Shown one piece after another: positions 20,662-29,203 of a stretch of 64,000 nt of DNA. Made by a program: the position numbers and the translations under genes. The notes under the pieces were generated by a model. It did not search any database and was not told the DNA's origin. It saw only the letters and a list, made by a program, of their open reading frames with translations. Within the stretch, counting starts at the first letter, position 1. Each line of letters begins with the position of its first letter. This DNA comes from Massilia sp. Root335 (GTDB lineage Bacteria; Pseudomonadota; Gammaproteobacteria; Burkholderiales; Burkholderiaceae_D), in the NCBI RefSeq assembly GCF_001425685.1, contig NZ_LMCY01000019.1, positions 171,772 through 235,771 on the forward strand, in the 5' to 3' direction.

Positions 20662-22944
20662 ATGCCTTTGACGAACCGAATCAGTCTGGCGCAGTTGGGT
20701 ATCTGTTCCATGTCGCTCGTGGCTGGTGGCGGAGTTCGCCTTTTTGGCTTCGGCCAACTGGCCGGCTGGATCTGGCTGGGCGGTGCCTCGATCGTGCTGG
20801 TCGGCGTATTGGCCGATACGGTTGTGGCGCTATGGCACAAAAAATTCGGGCTTGACCTGATTGCCCTGGTATCGATTGCAGGCGCAATCGTCTTGCAGGA
20901 ATATTTCACGGCGGCTGTCATCGCACTGATGTTCGCCAGCGGTCGCGCATTGGAAATATATGCGGAAAGGCGCGCGCAGGACGAAATGTCGGCGTTGCTG
21001 AGTAAAGCTCCCCGCTGCGCCAACCGGTATGAAAACGGGCAGCTCGTCCAGGTGCCGCTCGCGGCCGTCCGCCTTGGGGACCGCCTTGCGGTACGGTCCG
21101 GCGAGACGGTGCCGGTCGATGGCACGCTCGTTTCCGGCGCCACTGTAGATGAGTCGAGCCTGACTGGCGAATCCCTACCCGTGTCCTACGGTCCCGGGAA
21201 GTCGGTCGGAAGCGGGGCTGTCAACGCCGGTGACGCATTCGACCTACTTGCGACCAGTACGGAGGAGGACAGCACGTTTTCCAACATCATCCGCCTGGTC
21301 CGGGCCGCACAGGAATCGAAGGCACCGGCGGCGCGGCTGGCGGACCGGTACGCGCTCATGTTCGTCCCGCTGGCCCTGGGTATCGCAGGGCTGTCCTGGT
21401 TGTTCAGCGGCGATCCGAATCGGGCGTTGGCAGTGGTCGTGGTAGCCACACCCTGTCCACTGATCCTGGCCGTGCCGGTCGCGATTGTCAGCGCGATGTC
21501 GCGTTGTGCCCGGCGCGGTGTACTCATCAAGCATGGCGGTGCGCTCGAGAAAATGGCAGAAGTCAAAACCATGTTTTTCGATAAAACCGGTACGCTAACG
21601 GGCGGCAAAGCGCGGCTGGCTGCGATATTGGCCGCCCCCGCCGTGGATCAGGAAGAGCTCCTCAGGTTGGCGGCCTCGCTGGAACAAATGTCCGGTCACA
21701 CGATAGCCCAAGCGGTGGTCGGTGCCGCCATCGAGCGTGGGCTGCGCTTGACGGTTCCGGAGCGCGTGATCGAACAAGCAGGCGCCGGGCTGTCCGGTTG
21801 GGTGGACGGCAAGCAAATTAGTATTGGCGGCCATGACTACGTCCTCGGTACCGCGACATGGCCAGCCTGGGCGGCGAATCTGGTCGAACGCATCGGTTAC
21901 GAAGGGGCGGCCGGCGTATATGTCGCGATTGACGGCACATTCTGCGGTGTGCTGCAGATGGCGGACGAGATTCGCCTGGAAACGCCGCGTGCCCTGCGGA
22001 TGCTGCGCGCATTGGGTGTAGGTCATATCGTGATGTTGACCGGTGACCGGGCCGACGTGGCGCGAACCATTGGCAACTCATTGGCGGTCGACGCCGTAGT
22101 GGCCGAACAGACGCCGGCATCCAAACTTGCCGCGATCTCGGAAGCGAGGAGGGATGGGGTCACGCTAATGGTTGGCGACGGCATCAACGACGCCCCGGCT
22201 CTGGCTGCGGCGGACATTGGCGTAGCTATGGGGGCGCGCGGCGCGGCCGCTGCCGCCGAATCCGCCCAGGTGGTGTTGCTGGTCGACCGCCTGGACCGTC
22301 TCGCCTTTGCGGTCCGGATCGCACAGCAAACCAGGACCATCGCGCTGCAAAGCGTTGCGGGAGGGATGGGCCTGTCGATCGCCGCCATGCTTGTCGCAGC
22401 ATTTGGCTATTTGCCGCCGGTTGCCGGCGCATTGCTGCAAGAATTGATCGACGTCGCCGTGATCCTCAATGCGTTGCGCGTGCTTCGCCTTGAGACGGCA
22501 ACGAGTGCCGAGCGCATATCGGCGAATGATCTGGACAAGCTGAAGGAAGAACATGCCCGCTTGCGCCCCGTGCTCGACCGCCTCGCCCGACTGGCGGATC
22601 AGGCAGCGAATCTACCCGCTCCTGTCATGCGAGAGGAGCTGCTATTGCTGAACGAATCGCTTCGTCACCAGATTCTTCCGCACGAATCGAACGACGATGT
22701 CACGCTCTATCCGCGGGTGGCGCGTTTGATCGGCGGAGAGGACCCGCTGGCTTCCATGAGTAGCACACACCGCGAAATCTATCGCCTCAGCCGCATTGTC
22801 GACCGGCTTACGAATGCGACGCTGGGTGAAGGCGATGAGGAGGCGTCCATGCAGGAGTTGCGCCGTACCTTGTATGCGCTCGAGGCCATCTTGCGTCTGC
22901 ATTTTGCGCAGGAAGAAGAGATTTACTATGGGCTTGCTTCTTAA
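20662..22944 (+). CDS. P1B-5-type metal ATPase with C-terminal hemerythrin domain
   Basis: Inner-membrane heavy-metal P-type ATPase, 760 residues, lacking an N-terminal metal-binding domain. Catalytic motifs: TGES (~residue 175), DKTGT (~310), GDGINDAPAL. The transmembrane metal site is TPCPLILAVP, i.e. TPC instead of CPC, which defines the P1B-5 subgroup. After the last helix, residues ~620-755 form a hemerythrin-like domain with His/Glu/Asp ligands in EEHARL, LPHESNDD, THREIY and LHFAQEEEIYY. Known P1B-5 members such as Sinorhizobium Nia export Ni2+/Fe2+, so Fe/Ni export is likely. The adjacent VIT remnant and DmeF locus agree. AAGGA precedes the ATG. Confidence 0.9.
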   Translation: MPLTNRISLAQLGICSMSLVAGGGVRLFGFGQLAGWIWLGGASIVLVGVLADTVVALWHKKFGLDLIALVSIAGAIVLQEYFTAAVIALMFASGRALEIYAERRAQDEMSALLSKAPRCANRYENGQLVQVPLAAVRLGDRLAVRSGETVPVDGTLVSGATVDESSLTGESLPVSYGPGKSVGSGAVNAGDAFDLLATSTEEDSTFSNIIRLVRAAQESKAPAARLADRYALMFVPLALGIAGLSWLFSGDPNRALAVVVVATPCPLILAVPVAIVSAMSRCARRGVLIKHGGALEKMAEVKTMFFDKTGTLTGGKARLAAILAAPAVDQEELLRLAASLEQMSGHTIAQAVVGAAIERGLRLTVPERVIEQAGAGLSGWVDGKQISIGGHDYVLGTATWPAWAANLVERIGYEGAAGVYVAIDGTFCGVLQMADEIRLETPRALRMLRALGVGHIVMLTGDRADVARTIGNSLAVDAVVAEQTPASKLAAISEARRDGVTLMVGDGINDAPALAAADIGVAMGARGAAAAAESAQVVLLVDRLDRLAFAVRIAQQTRTIALQSVAGGMGLSIAAMLVAAFGYLPPVAGALLQELIDVAVILNALRVLRLETATSAERISANDLDKLKEEHARLRPVLDRLARLADQAANLPAPVMREELLLLNESLRHQILPHESNDDVTLYPRVARLIGGEDPLASMSSTHREIYRLSRIVDRLTNATLGEGDEEASMQELRRTLYALEAILRLHFAQEEEIYYGLAS

Positions 22945-23246
22945 TTCGCTACTTCGTATTGGGCCAGCAACGCCGACATCGTAACCCGTTGGCACGCACC
23001 AAAATCGATCGCTACCGTCGACTGCTGTCGGTTGCCCGGCGCTGACGTGGTTCGGCCTCGTACTGCGTCGATATGGTAGTTCGTGACCTGGCGATCTGAC
23101 GTGGCCGCTGAATCGATTCTGGACCGCTCGGCAAGGTAAAGCGTTAAATCGTCGCTAATTGTGTTTGCGGCTATGGCCGAGGATCAGAAACGCGGCGGCT
23201 CCGCTGAACGCTGCGCCGACATAAAACGGGAGCCGACTGATAGCGC
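22945..23246. other. Gene-poor gap with a possible transporter tail
   Basis: No complete gene. On the minus strand at about 23158-23240 a frame ends in a hydrophobic stretch (RLPFYVGAAFSGAAAFLIL) and a basic tail before TAG, resembling the C-terminus of an MFS-type permease. It may be the remnant of a transporter once next to dmeF. The rest shows nothing. Confidence 0.35.
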
Positions 23247-24587
23247 TCAGCGTGTAGTCTCGATCGGATTGACTTCGACCGTCAGGTGCGACAGTCCCTT
23301 GAAGCGCTTGAGCGCCACGTGGTAGAAGGCCGGGCTGCGCCGCGGTTCGCTGGTCGCAACCGATACCAGGGCGCTCATGTGGCCCGGGCCGAGCCGCCAC
23401 ACGTGCAGGTCGAGCACCTTGTCGCCAACGTCTTCGATCGCGTGGCGCACCTTGTCGGCCATCTTCCAGTCGGTATTCATGTCTAGCAGGATGCCGCCGG
23501 TGTCGCGTATCAGGCCGAACGACCAGTTCGCGATCACAAGCGCACCGACGATACCGGCCAGCGGGTCCATCCAGAGCCAGTTGAATTCTTTTGCCAGCAC
23601 GAGGCCAATGATAGCCAGTACCGACACGGCCGCATCTGCCATGACGTGGATATAGGCGGCGCGCATGTTGTGGTCGCGATGGGCGGCGTCATGGCCGTCG
23701 GCATGGTCGTGCGCATGCTCTTCGAACTCAACCGCATATTCGCCGTCCGGCAGCCGCACGATGGCCTTGAACGCGTGGGGCTCCGGGATGTCCTCCTTCG
23801 ACTCCAGGTAGCCGCGGCGGTCGGCAAACGTGAAGGACTGTTGCGACCCATCGGGCCGAACCGTCGTGACCGAAAGAGCCGAGGGCGGTAGCGTCAAGCT
23901 TGCGGGTTCGGGCGTCAGCCGGAAGACGGGCGGCACCCCATCTTCGAAGATCGACAGCGACACCACCCCGGACGACGTGGCGATCCGCTGCACTTCTTCC
24001 TCATGAGTGTGTTCATCATGGTCGTGGCCATGGCCGTGCCCATGGCTGTGGCTGTGGCCATGGTGATCCCCGCTCAACAGCCAAACGCTTGCGATATTGA
24101 CCAAAAGGCCGACGATTGCGATCGGAATCGCCTCGCTGAAATGAATGGGCACCGGCGCGAGAAAGCGCGTGACGGCCTCGTAGCCGATCAGAAGGGCGAT
24201 CATCGCCAGCACGATCGCGCTGGTAAAGCCCGCCAGGTCACCGAGCTTGCCGGTGCCGAAGACGAAGCGCGGGTCGTTCGCGTGCTTGCGCGCATAGGTG
24301 TACGCGAGCGCCGCGATCAGCATCGCACCAGCGTGCGTCGACATGTGCAGGCCATCGGCGACCAGCGCCAGGGAGCCGAACAGGCTGCCGCCGACGATTT
24401 CAAGCAGCATCATCGCGCTGCACAGCGCGATCACCGCCCAGGTCCTGCGTTCATTGCTTTCGTGGCCGACGCCCAGGAAGATATGGTCGTGGCCCGCGCC
24501 GAAGGCGGCGTCTTCGAAGCTGCTCATCTCCGCTTCCCGTTCGAGACGGCTTTGGGCGGGGATCGGATCGTGTGTCAGATTTTGCAT
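23247..24587 (-). CDS. dmeF: CDF-family Co2+/Ni2+ efflux protein DmeF
   Basis: Cation diffusion facilitator, 446 residues. The six-helix membrane domain holds the paired metal-site motifs in the second and fifth helices (VADGLHMSTHAG and HVMADAAVSV). A long His/Asp-rich loop between helices IV and V (HHGHSHSHGHGHGHDHDEH and a second EEHAHDHADGHD) encloses a ~100-residue inserted domain typical of DmeF rather than CzcD. The cytoplasmic C-terminal domain follows. It exports Co/Ni from the cytoplasm. GAGGA lies eight bases before the ATG; an internal ATG at codon 21 is a possible alternative. It is the last gene of the dmeR-DUF1289-dmeF operon. Confidence 0.93.
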   Translation of the reverse strand: MQNLTHDPIPAQSRLEREAEMSSFEDAAFGAGHDHIFLGVGHESNERRTWAVIALCSAMMLLEIVGGSLFGSLALVADGLHMSTHAGAMLIAALAYTYARKHANDPRFVFGTGKLGDLAGFTSAIVLAMIALLIGYEAVTRFLAPVPIHFSEAIPIAIVGLLVNIASVWLLSGDHHGHSHSHGHGHGHDHDEHTHEEEVQRIATSSGVVSLSIFEDGVPPVFRLTPEPASLTLPPSALSVTTVRPDGSQQSFTFADRRGYLESKEDIPEPHAFKAIVRLPDGEYAVEFEEHAHDHADGHDAAHRDHNMRAAYIHVMADAAVSVLAIIGLVLAKEFNWLWMDPLAGIVGALVIANWSFGLIRDTGGILLDMNTDWKMADKVRHAIEDVGDKVLDLHVWRLGPGHMSALVSVATSEPRRSPAFYHVALKRFKGLSHLTVEVNPIETTR

Positions 24588-24609
24588 TGGTTGTCCTCAG
24601 CCAGCGGCG

Positions 24610-24786
24610 CTATCGCCCAGCCAACTTTTTCTCGCGTCTTGCGCGTTCGTTGATGATCTGGTGCCTGCGGTGATCGGTCATCTTCTTCCACTCGCGCGCC
24701 TCGGCGAGTGTGCGCAGGCATCCGGTGCAGAAGCCGGTCTTGCCGTCGAACTGGCAGAGCTCGACGCATGGTGATTTGACGGCCAG
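24610..24786 (-). CDS. DUF1289 small Cys-rich protein
   Basis: A 58-residue protein missed by length filters. The reading contains SPCVELC, then CTGCLRT, then EAREW and a basic helical tail, which is the DUF1289 pattern: four Cys that probably bind Zn or an Fe-S cluster. No ATG exists. The frame opens after a stop, and the likely start is the CTG at 24786, giving MAVKSP, six bases after the dmeR stop. Its position inside the Ni/Co efflux operon is consistent with a metal-related role, but the function of the family is unknown to me. Confidence 0.75.
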   Translation of the reverse strand: MAVKSPCVELCQFDGKTGFCTGCLRTLAEAREWKKMTDHRRHQIINERARREKKLAGR

Positions 24787-24791
24787 GATGC

Positions 24792-25067
24792 TTACTTAAG
24801 ATACGCGCGGATGACGTCGAGTAGTTCGTCCGTGCCTTCTGCACGCGCCGTCTCGGTCAGGTCATTGGCGGCGACGTGTTCCCGGACATGGTCCTCGATG
24901 ACTTCCGCCATCAAACCGTTCATGGCGCCTCGGCTGGCAGCCAGCAAGTGCAGGACTTCGGAGCAGCCAGCCTCGGACTCAAGGGCGCGTTCGACCGCCT
25001 CGATCTGGCCGCGGATGCGCCGGACCCGGGCGAGCAGCTTCGCCTTTTCTCGTGTGGTATGCGACAA
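24792..25067 (-). CDS. dmeR: Ni/Co-responsive repressor DmeR (RcnR/CsoR family)
   Basis: All-helical 91-residue repressor of the CsoR/RcnR family. The metal ligands known for RcnR are all present at the same numbering: His3, Cys35 (EAGCSEV), His60 and His64 (EDHVREH). This supports Ni/Co sensing rather than Cu (CsoR) or formaldehyde (FrmR). It heads the operon DmeR-DUF1289-DmeF. A G-tract operator 16 bases upstream of the start should be its binding site. Metal binding would release repression of dmeF. Confidence 0.93.
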   Translation of the reverse strand: MSHTTREKAKLLARVRRIRGQIEAVERALESEAGCSEVLHLLAASRGAMNGLMAEVIEDHVREHVAANDLTETARAEGTDELLDVIRAYLK

Positions 25068-25082
25068 GCGATGACCTCCAAA

Positions 25083-25104
25083 TATAGGGTAGGGGGGTAT
25101 ACTA
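25083..25104 (-). promoter_or_regulatory. Putative DmeR operator (G-tract)
   Basis: A run GTAGGGGGGTATACT inside a 22-base A/T-G-A/T block directly upstream of dmeR. RcnR/CsoR-type repressors recognise an inverted A/T pair around a G/C tract (RcnR: TACT-G6-N-AGTA), and this block has that form. It lies at the expected promoter position of the dmeR-DUF1289-dmeF operon. Confidence 0.7.
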
Positions 25105-25157
25105 GCAGATCGAGATCTCGCTTATGCGAAACGTTGCCCGGATGTATGACGCGCGGA

Positions 25158-25510
25158 CTACCCTGGACTCGTCACTATGTCGATCAGCAGAATCGCCAGA
25201 AACGCGAACAGGAAAGGCGCCATGCTGCCAGCCGACCCTCTGTCTCGTGCGCTTCGGTCGGCAATTCTTCGGTGACCAGATATAGCGACGCGGCGACCGC
25301 GAAAGCCAACACGCCTTCGATCCAGGCGCCGGACAGTACGCCGCCGAGGAAACTGCTGGCAATCGTGCCCACCAGCGGTGCGATCGAAACCGCGCTCGTG
25401 GTGAGCAGGCTGCGTCCGTTACTGTTGCCGTCCCGGCTGAACACCGCAGCGATCGACAGTCGGAGCGTCAGCAGTTCGACCTGCAAGGCAATTGTCACGA
25501 GCAGCGTCTA
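25158..25510 (-). pseudogene. Frameshifted ZIP-family metal transporter remnant
   Basis: C-terminal half of a ZIP-type divalent-metal transporter: VTIALQVELL, a helix around APLVGTIASSFLG, then the family-typical YLVTEELPTEAHE. After HETEG the frame shifts. The last helix, MAPFLFAFLAILLIDIV, is encoded in another frame that ends at 25158. The N-terminal half is absent. Non-functional. It lies upstream of dmeR in the metal-homeostasis stretch. Confidence 0.7.
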
Positions 25511-25637
25511 CTTCCCATGGCTGCGTTTGGTAACCGAGCTCACGCCGATGAGCAAATGATGAGGAAAGGGACGAAGGTATCACTGAGCCCCGTACGGCAT
25601 GCCATGCAAGGCGAGTTTTCGCTAAGCCGAGTGATTG

Positions 25638-25847
25638 CTATTGGCGCGGAGCGAGCATGATGATCGCCATGCCGATCAGGGTCACGATGGATTCGACCAG
25701 ATCCCACCGACTTGGACGAATCCCTTCGACGAGCGATAGCCACGCGAGGGCCACAGTGCCGTAGACACCGCCATAGGCCGCGTATGTGCGGCCGGCGGCA
25801 GTGGGATGTAAGGTCAGCAGCCAGGCGAATGTACGAAGAGACAAGGC
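25638..25847 (-). pseudogene. Truncated YnfA/UPF0060-family membrane protein
   Basis: The frame encodes the second half of a YnfA-type four-helix protein: [31 protein letters not shown] and [11 protein letters not shown]. The first ~40 residues of the family are missing; upstream codons in the frame do not match it. It is therefore a remnant, like the neighbouring ZIP gene. The family function is not established. Confidence 0.75.
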
Positions 25848-26063
25848 GGTGAATCCAACAGCACAATGCCAGGCGTGATGCCGATTTGGCCGCGATTGAC
25901 GTGATGCCCGTCGCATGCAAGGGATACTCGATGCGGGCTTCGCTGACCGTGCCTACAGTTATTGATGACGTTGGGGAAGACTTCAATTGTGTCTTCATGA
26001 CTCCATTCTCTAAAGCAACGGAGCTTTTACAAAACCTATGGGCGCATCACCGCCTAAGAACGC

Positions 26064-26396
26064 TTAGCGCAGACGGCTTCCCGGGGGCTTCACTTTTGGC
26101 TGTGCCGCGTTCGCCCTACGAGGCTCGTCTTCTTGTGGAGGCAGTGATATATCGAGCTCACTGAAAAACTCAGCTAGTGTCATACCCAGGACATGACATA
26201 TGTTTGCTAAAACAACAACAGATGGGTTAGCGACGCCGCGTTCGATCTCAGATATAAACTGTCGGGCTATGTGTGCTTCCGAAGCCAGTGTCAGCTGACT
26301 TATCTTTGCACGCATTCGAGACTCCTTCAGCCTGTCGCCGACGGCCAAGCTCACTAGATTTCTTGCATCTGTTGCTTTTGCGGGCGTTGTCGTCAT
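26064..26396 (-). CDS. XRE-family transcriptional regulator
   Basis: A 110-residue helix-turn-helix protein. The HTH_3 domain spans residues ~10-75 (GDRLKESRMRAKISQ, ASEAHIARQFISEIERG, PSVVVLANICHVLG), and a short polar basic tail follows. The ATG at 26396 is chosen; upstream codons of the longer frame run through the operator. A perfect palindrome lies 40 bases upstream, so it is probably an autorepressor that may also control the divergent gene at 26581. It resembles small regulators of restriction-modification or mobile-element genes, but no such partner is adjacent. Confidence 0.85.
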   Translation of the reverse strand: MTTTPAKATDARNLVSLAVGDRLKESRMRAKISQLTLASEAHIARQFISEIERGVANPSVVVLANICHVLGMTLAEFFSELDISLPPQEDEPRRANAAQPKVKPPGSRLR

Positions 26397-26435
26397 GCTC
26401 ACGATGATGCACGTGAGCCCGACTCCTGACGACCT

Positions 26436-26467
26436 ACTATACACGACAATTACTTGTCGTGTATAGT
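26436..26467. promoter_or_regulatory. Perfect palindromic operator
   Basis: Two 14-base arms, ACTATACACGACAA and its exact complement, separated by four bases. It sits between the divergent XRE gene and the hypothetical gene at 26581, overlapping the likely promoters. This is the expected binding site of the XRE dimer. Confidence 0.8.
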
Positions 26468-26580
26468 TTGCAAAGCCCGGCGCGCCGGACGCGATAGGGA
26501 CGTCGTGCCGCACTGTTTCCGTAAGCTAAACGCTGGCTCAGCCGATCGACGTGCCTCTCAAATTTCGCTCAAGGACCAAC

Positions 26581-27024
26581 GTGTTTTACGTTTACAAGAA
26601 ATCTCAGGATAACGAAGGGATGGCAGTGCTCAGTGCGCTATCGGGGCAGCCTGGACTGCGCAGCTATCCCTTCGTTGAGTTACCTTTAAACAGTCATTTG
26701 TTTCATCTCGATGTCGCTCCAATCGATGACGAAAGTAGGTGGCAACGTTTTATTTTCGATACGTTTGAAAATGTTATCGAATTTCTGGCGTCGGAAAAAA
26801 TAGAGGAATTCAGAATCCATATTCAAACAAGAAGACATGCAGACGCGGACTACCTGTTGAAGCGCATTGTTCAAATATCGGAGGGCTACGCAATCAGCGG
26901 CGAGTCCGCGTATGTATTTTCCTGCGCAAATGGTTCGATTGAGATTGGGGGAGTTAATGATTTAAGGCAGAGTGATATTGTCAGGATGTCGAGTTTGTGG
27001 CAGGAACATAGGCCCGACAGGTAA
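26581..27024 (+). CDS. Hypothetical protein, 147 residues
   Basis: No family recognised. The GTG at 26581 is preferred over the GTG at 26551 because AAGGA lies six bases before it. The protein is soluble and mixed alpha/beta, with aromatic-rich FYVYKKS at the start, RWQRFIFDTFENVIEFL in the middle and a run RIHIQTRRHADADYLLKR. It is divergent from the XRE gene across the palindrome, so it may be controlled by it. The DNA is visibly more A+T-rich than the metal island to the left. Confidence 0.65.
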   Translation: MFYVYKKSQDNEGMAVLSALSGQPGLRSYPFVELPLNSHLFHLDVAPIDDESRWQRFIFDTFENVIEFLASEKIEEFRIHIQTRRHADADYLLKRIVQISEGYAISGESAYVFSCANGSIEIGGVNDLRQSDIVRMSSLWQEHRPDR

Positions 27025-27079
27025 GATCAGGAAAATTTCAAGAATTATTATTGAATATACAAAAATATAGAGGGTGCCA

Positions 27080-27571
27080 GTGGAATATAGCTGCAAAAAG
27101 TGCGGAAGTTCGAACACTCAGAAAATATCTGCAATCGTCAGTGGCGGCACCAGTCATGGACGTTCGACGTCTAGCTCGACGACCGTAGGTATGGTGGACG
27201 GGAGCTTAGGTTTTGCAGGCACACAAGGCTCAACAAACACGACCATGCGAACTGAGCTTGCCAAAAAGCTGGCGATGCCGACCAAACGTACCGAGAGCTG
27301 GATATTCTATGGTCTTTTTATCGGAGGTGGGTTCGCCTGGGTGGGTGGTGCAATTGCTGGATTTCTAGGTGTGATGATCTTTAATTCGGCTGTCGGTGCG
27401 ATTTCAGCACTGATCGCGGGAGTTTGTATATTTTTTCATTGCATTAAACATTATCGCAATAGTGCAAAGCGTAATGAAAAATACAATAAAGATGAATATC
27501 CTGATGCGAAAGCGCAGTGGAATCTCAGTTTCTATTGCCACCGCTGTGAAAATATCTTCGTCCCGCAATAG
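27080..27571 (+). CDS. Membrane protein with N- and C-terminal zinc knuckles
   Basis: A 163-residue protein. An N-terminal CKKCGSSNTQK knuckle is followed by a Ser/Thr/Gly-rich low-complexity region and two membrane helices (WIFYGLFIGGGFAWVGGAI and an AVGAISALIAGVCIFF stretch). A charged linker and a final CHRCEN knuckle complete it. The two CxxC pairs could form one zinc site on the cytoplasmic side. The GTG at 27080 has GAGGG upstream; the GTG at 27074 is the alternative. Function unknown. Confidence 0.65.
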   Translation: MEYSCKKCGSSNTQKISAIVSGGTSHGRSTSSSTTVGMVDGSLGFAGTQGSTNTTMRTELAKKLAMPTKRTESWIFYGLFIGGGFAWVGGAIAGFLGVMIFNSAVGAISALIAGVCIFFHCIKHYRNSAKRNEKYNKDEYPDAKAQWNLSFYCHRCENIFVPQ

Positions 27572-27668
27572 GACCTAACCTGTAAATATAAATTAAATTC
27601 TTTGTGCGGCTTGCTCGGGATTTCTTTTCGATGCAACCGGAATTTATGTGTTTTTTATCGACTATCAA

Positions 27669-28733
27669 ATGGATAAAAATTACAAGAAACGAAATAACTG
27701 CGGGATATTGATTGCAGGTGTTGTCACTGCTGCCCTGACCGGCTGCGGTGGCGGTGGAGGTAGTTCAGTTCCGAACACGACTACCTCCGTTGCAACCAAC
27801 CCAGCCCCTGTGCCGACGCCCCCTGTCAGCACTGTACAGGCGGCTGACCTGCAAGCCGCTGTTCCGGCAGCGTACCCGGCTGGCAGCGTGCAAGCTGTCG
27901 CCTTCGACGAATTCAACGCCTTCCGCGCCATCGAAGGCCTCGGCCCGGTGCGCCAGAACGCCAACATCGACATCGCAGCCAAGAACCACGCTGCCTACGT
28001 TCAGACCAACCAGAGCGGCGCCGACGCGCACCACGAAATAGCAGGCAAGCCGGGCTTCACCGGCGCGGATCCAGGCGATCGCGTGACCGCGGCCGGCTAC
28101 GCGAGCAACTACACCACCGAAGTCATCGCCTTCGAAGGTATTCAGCAAACGTCCGTACAGGCTCTGCTGAGCACCGTGTTCCACCGCAACGCCATGATGG
28201 TCCAGGGCCTGACGGACGCCGGCATCGCACCGGGCAGCGACAGCGGCCCGACGTACATCGATGCGGGCTACATCAAGCAGCAGAAAAACGCTGGTAACTA
28301 CGTGGGCGTGTTCCCCTACGACAAGCAGACCGGCGTACCGATGACGCACCACACCGAGTCGCCGAATCCGTTCTATCAGGAATTCGAGATGACCCAAGCA
28401 AATGTCTGCGCTAAGACCAGCTACCCGATCAGCATCGCCACCGAGGCCAGCACCGTTCTGAAAGTGACCTCGTTCACTGTGATGCCAGAAGGGCGGAGCA
28501 CCCCGCTGGATGTGCGCCTGATGACCCGCGACAGCAACGATCAGAACTTGCAGTATCTGAGCGCCAACGTCGCTTACATCGTCGGCAAGGCTCCGTTCAC
28601 GCCGGGCACGAAGTACATCGTCCATTTTGTCGGCACCGCCACCGGCACGGCAACCGGCAGCGCAAATGGTCTGGCGATCGACAAGACTTGGGTATTCACG
28701 ACCGACACCAAAGACGTGATGGGCTGCTCATGA
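27669..28733 (+). CDS. CAP/SCP-domain lipoprotein
   Basis: Secreted lipoprotein of 354 residues starting at MDKNYKK. A signal peptide ends in a lipobox with Cys followed by Gly5-Ser (LTGCGGGGGSS). A Pro/Thr-rich linker follows, then a CAP (SCP/PR-1) domain over residues ~65-210 with the family's FNAFRAIEGLGPV, NHAAYVQ and FHRNAMM motifs. A C-terminal Ig-like domain with VTSFTVMPEG and VHFVGTATGTATG repeats ends the protein. Bacterial CAP proteins are secreted and of mostly unknown role. The G+C content is higher than in the surrounding small genes. Confidence 0.88.
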   Translation: MDKNYKKRNNCGILIAGVVTAALTGCGGGGGSSVPNTTTSVATNPAPVPTPPVSTVQAADLQAAVPAAYPAGSVQAVAFDEFNAFRAIEGLGPVRQNANIDIAAKNHAAYVQTNQSGADAHHEIAGKPGFTGADPGDRVTAAGYASNYTTEVIAFEGIQQTSVQALLSTVFHRNAMMVQGLTDAGIAPGSDSGPTYIDAGYIKQQKNAGNYVGVFPYDKQTGVPMTHHTESPNPFYQEFEMTQANVCAKTSYPISIATEASTVLKVTSFTVMPEGRSTPLDVRLMTRDSNDQNLQYLSANVAYIVGKAPFTPGTKYIVHFVGTATGTATGSANGLAIDKTWVFTTDTKDVMGCS

Positions 28734-28772
28734 CACTTGAACGGGCACACGAACGTTAATGCGAATGCGCAC

Positions 28773-29156
28773 ATGAATGAAGATGATGAGCTCGAATATC
28801 TGAAAGTACCCTTGGGTTTTCCTCACCCTGTGTCTACAGGTATGCTTCCAGGAACTCAGCCGAAATTTTTAGTAGTGAGTTACCAAGGTAAGTTTTACTT
28901 ACCGGGATGTACACCGCCCGAACTATATGAGCGGTGGCGGATCTGTGAAGAAATCGCGCAGCAATTGACAATTAAATCACGCGATTCCAAAGAGGGTAAG
29001 CGATCGCATATGAGCGAGTCGGCGATACTTGAGCAATACTTGCCGTGGTTGACTCAAACAAATTTGACGACAGAAGCCGAAGCGAGATGGGTGATTCTAC
29101 GTGTGGCAGAGATTCTGGAGTGGCCGATTCCGCCGTTAGCCACGGCTAACTCATGA
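28773..29156 (+). CDS. Hypothetical protein with SYxGKxYxP motif
   Basis: A 127-residue soluble protein from the ATG at 28773 (a TTG at 28737 is possible). FLVVSYQGKFYLPG followed by an amphipathic helix resembles FSVSYGGKKYYPR in the protein at 29607-30245, so the two may share a small domain. The C-terminal half is helical (ARWVILRVAEILEW). It is the first of three same-strand genes flanking a DUF2384 gene. No family name recognised. Confidence 0.55.
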   Translation: MNEDDELEYLKVPLGFPHPVSTGMLPGTQPKFLVVSYQGKFYLPGCTPPELYERWRICEEIAQQLTIKSRDSKEGKRSHMSESAILEQYLPWLTQTNLTTEAEARWVILRVAEILEWPIPPLATANS

Positions 29157-29203
29157 TTTCGTCAAATTTTCACGCCAAGTCATCAAAAAATTTGGAGTAA
29201 AGC

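Noticed and set aside
20490..20855. 121-codon plus frame between the VIT remnant and the P1B-5 ATPase
   Set aside because: It overlaps the start of the ATPase gene in another frame, with no recognisable motif.
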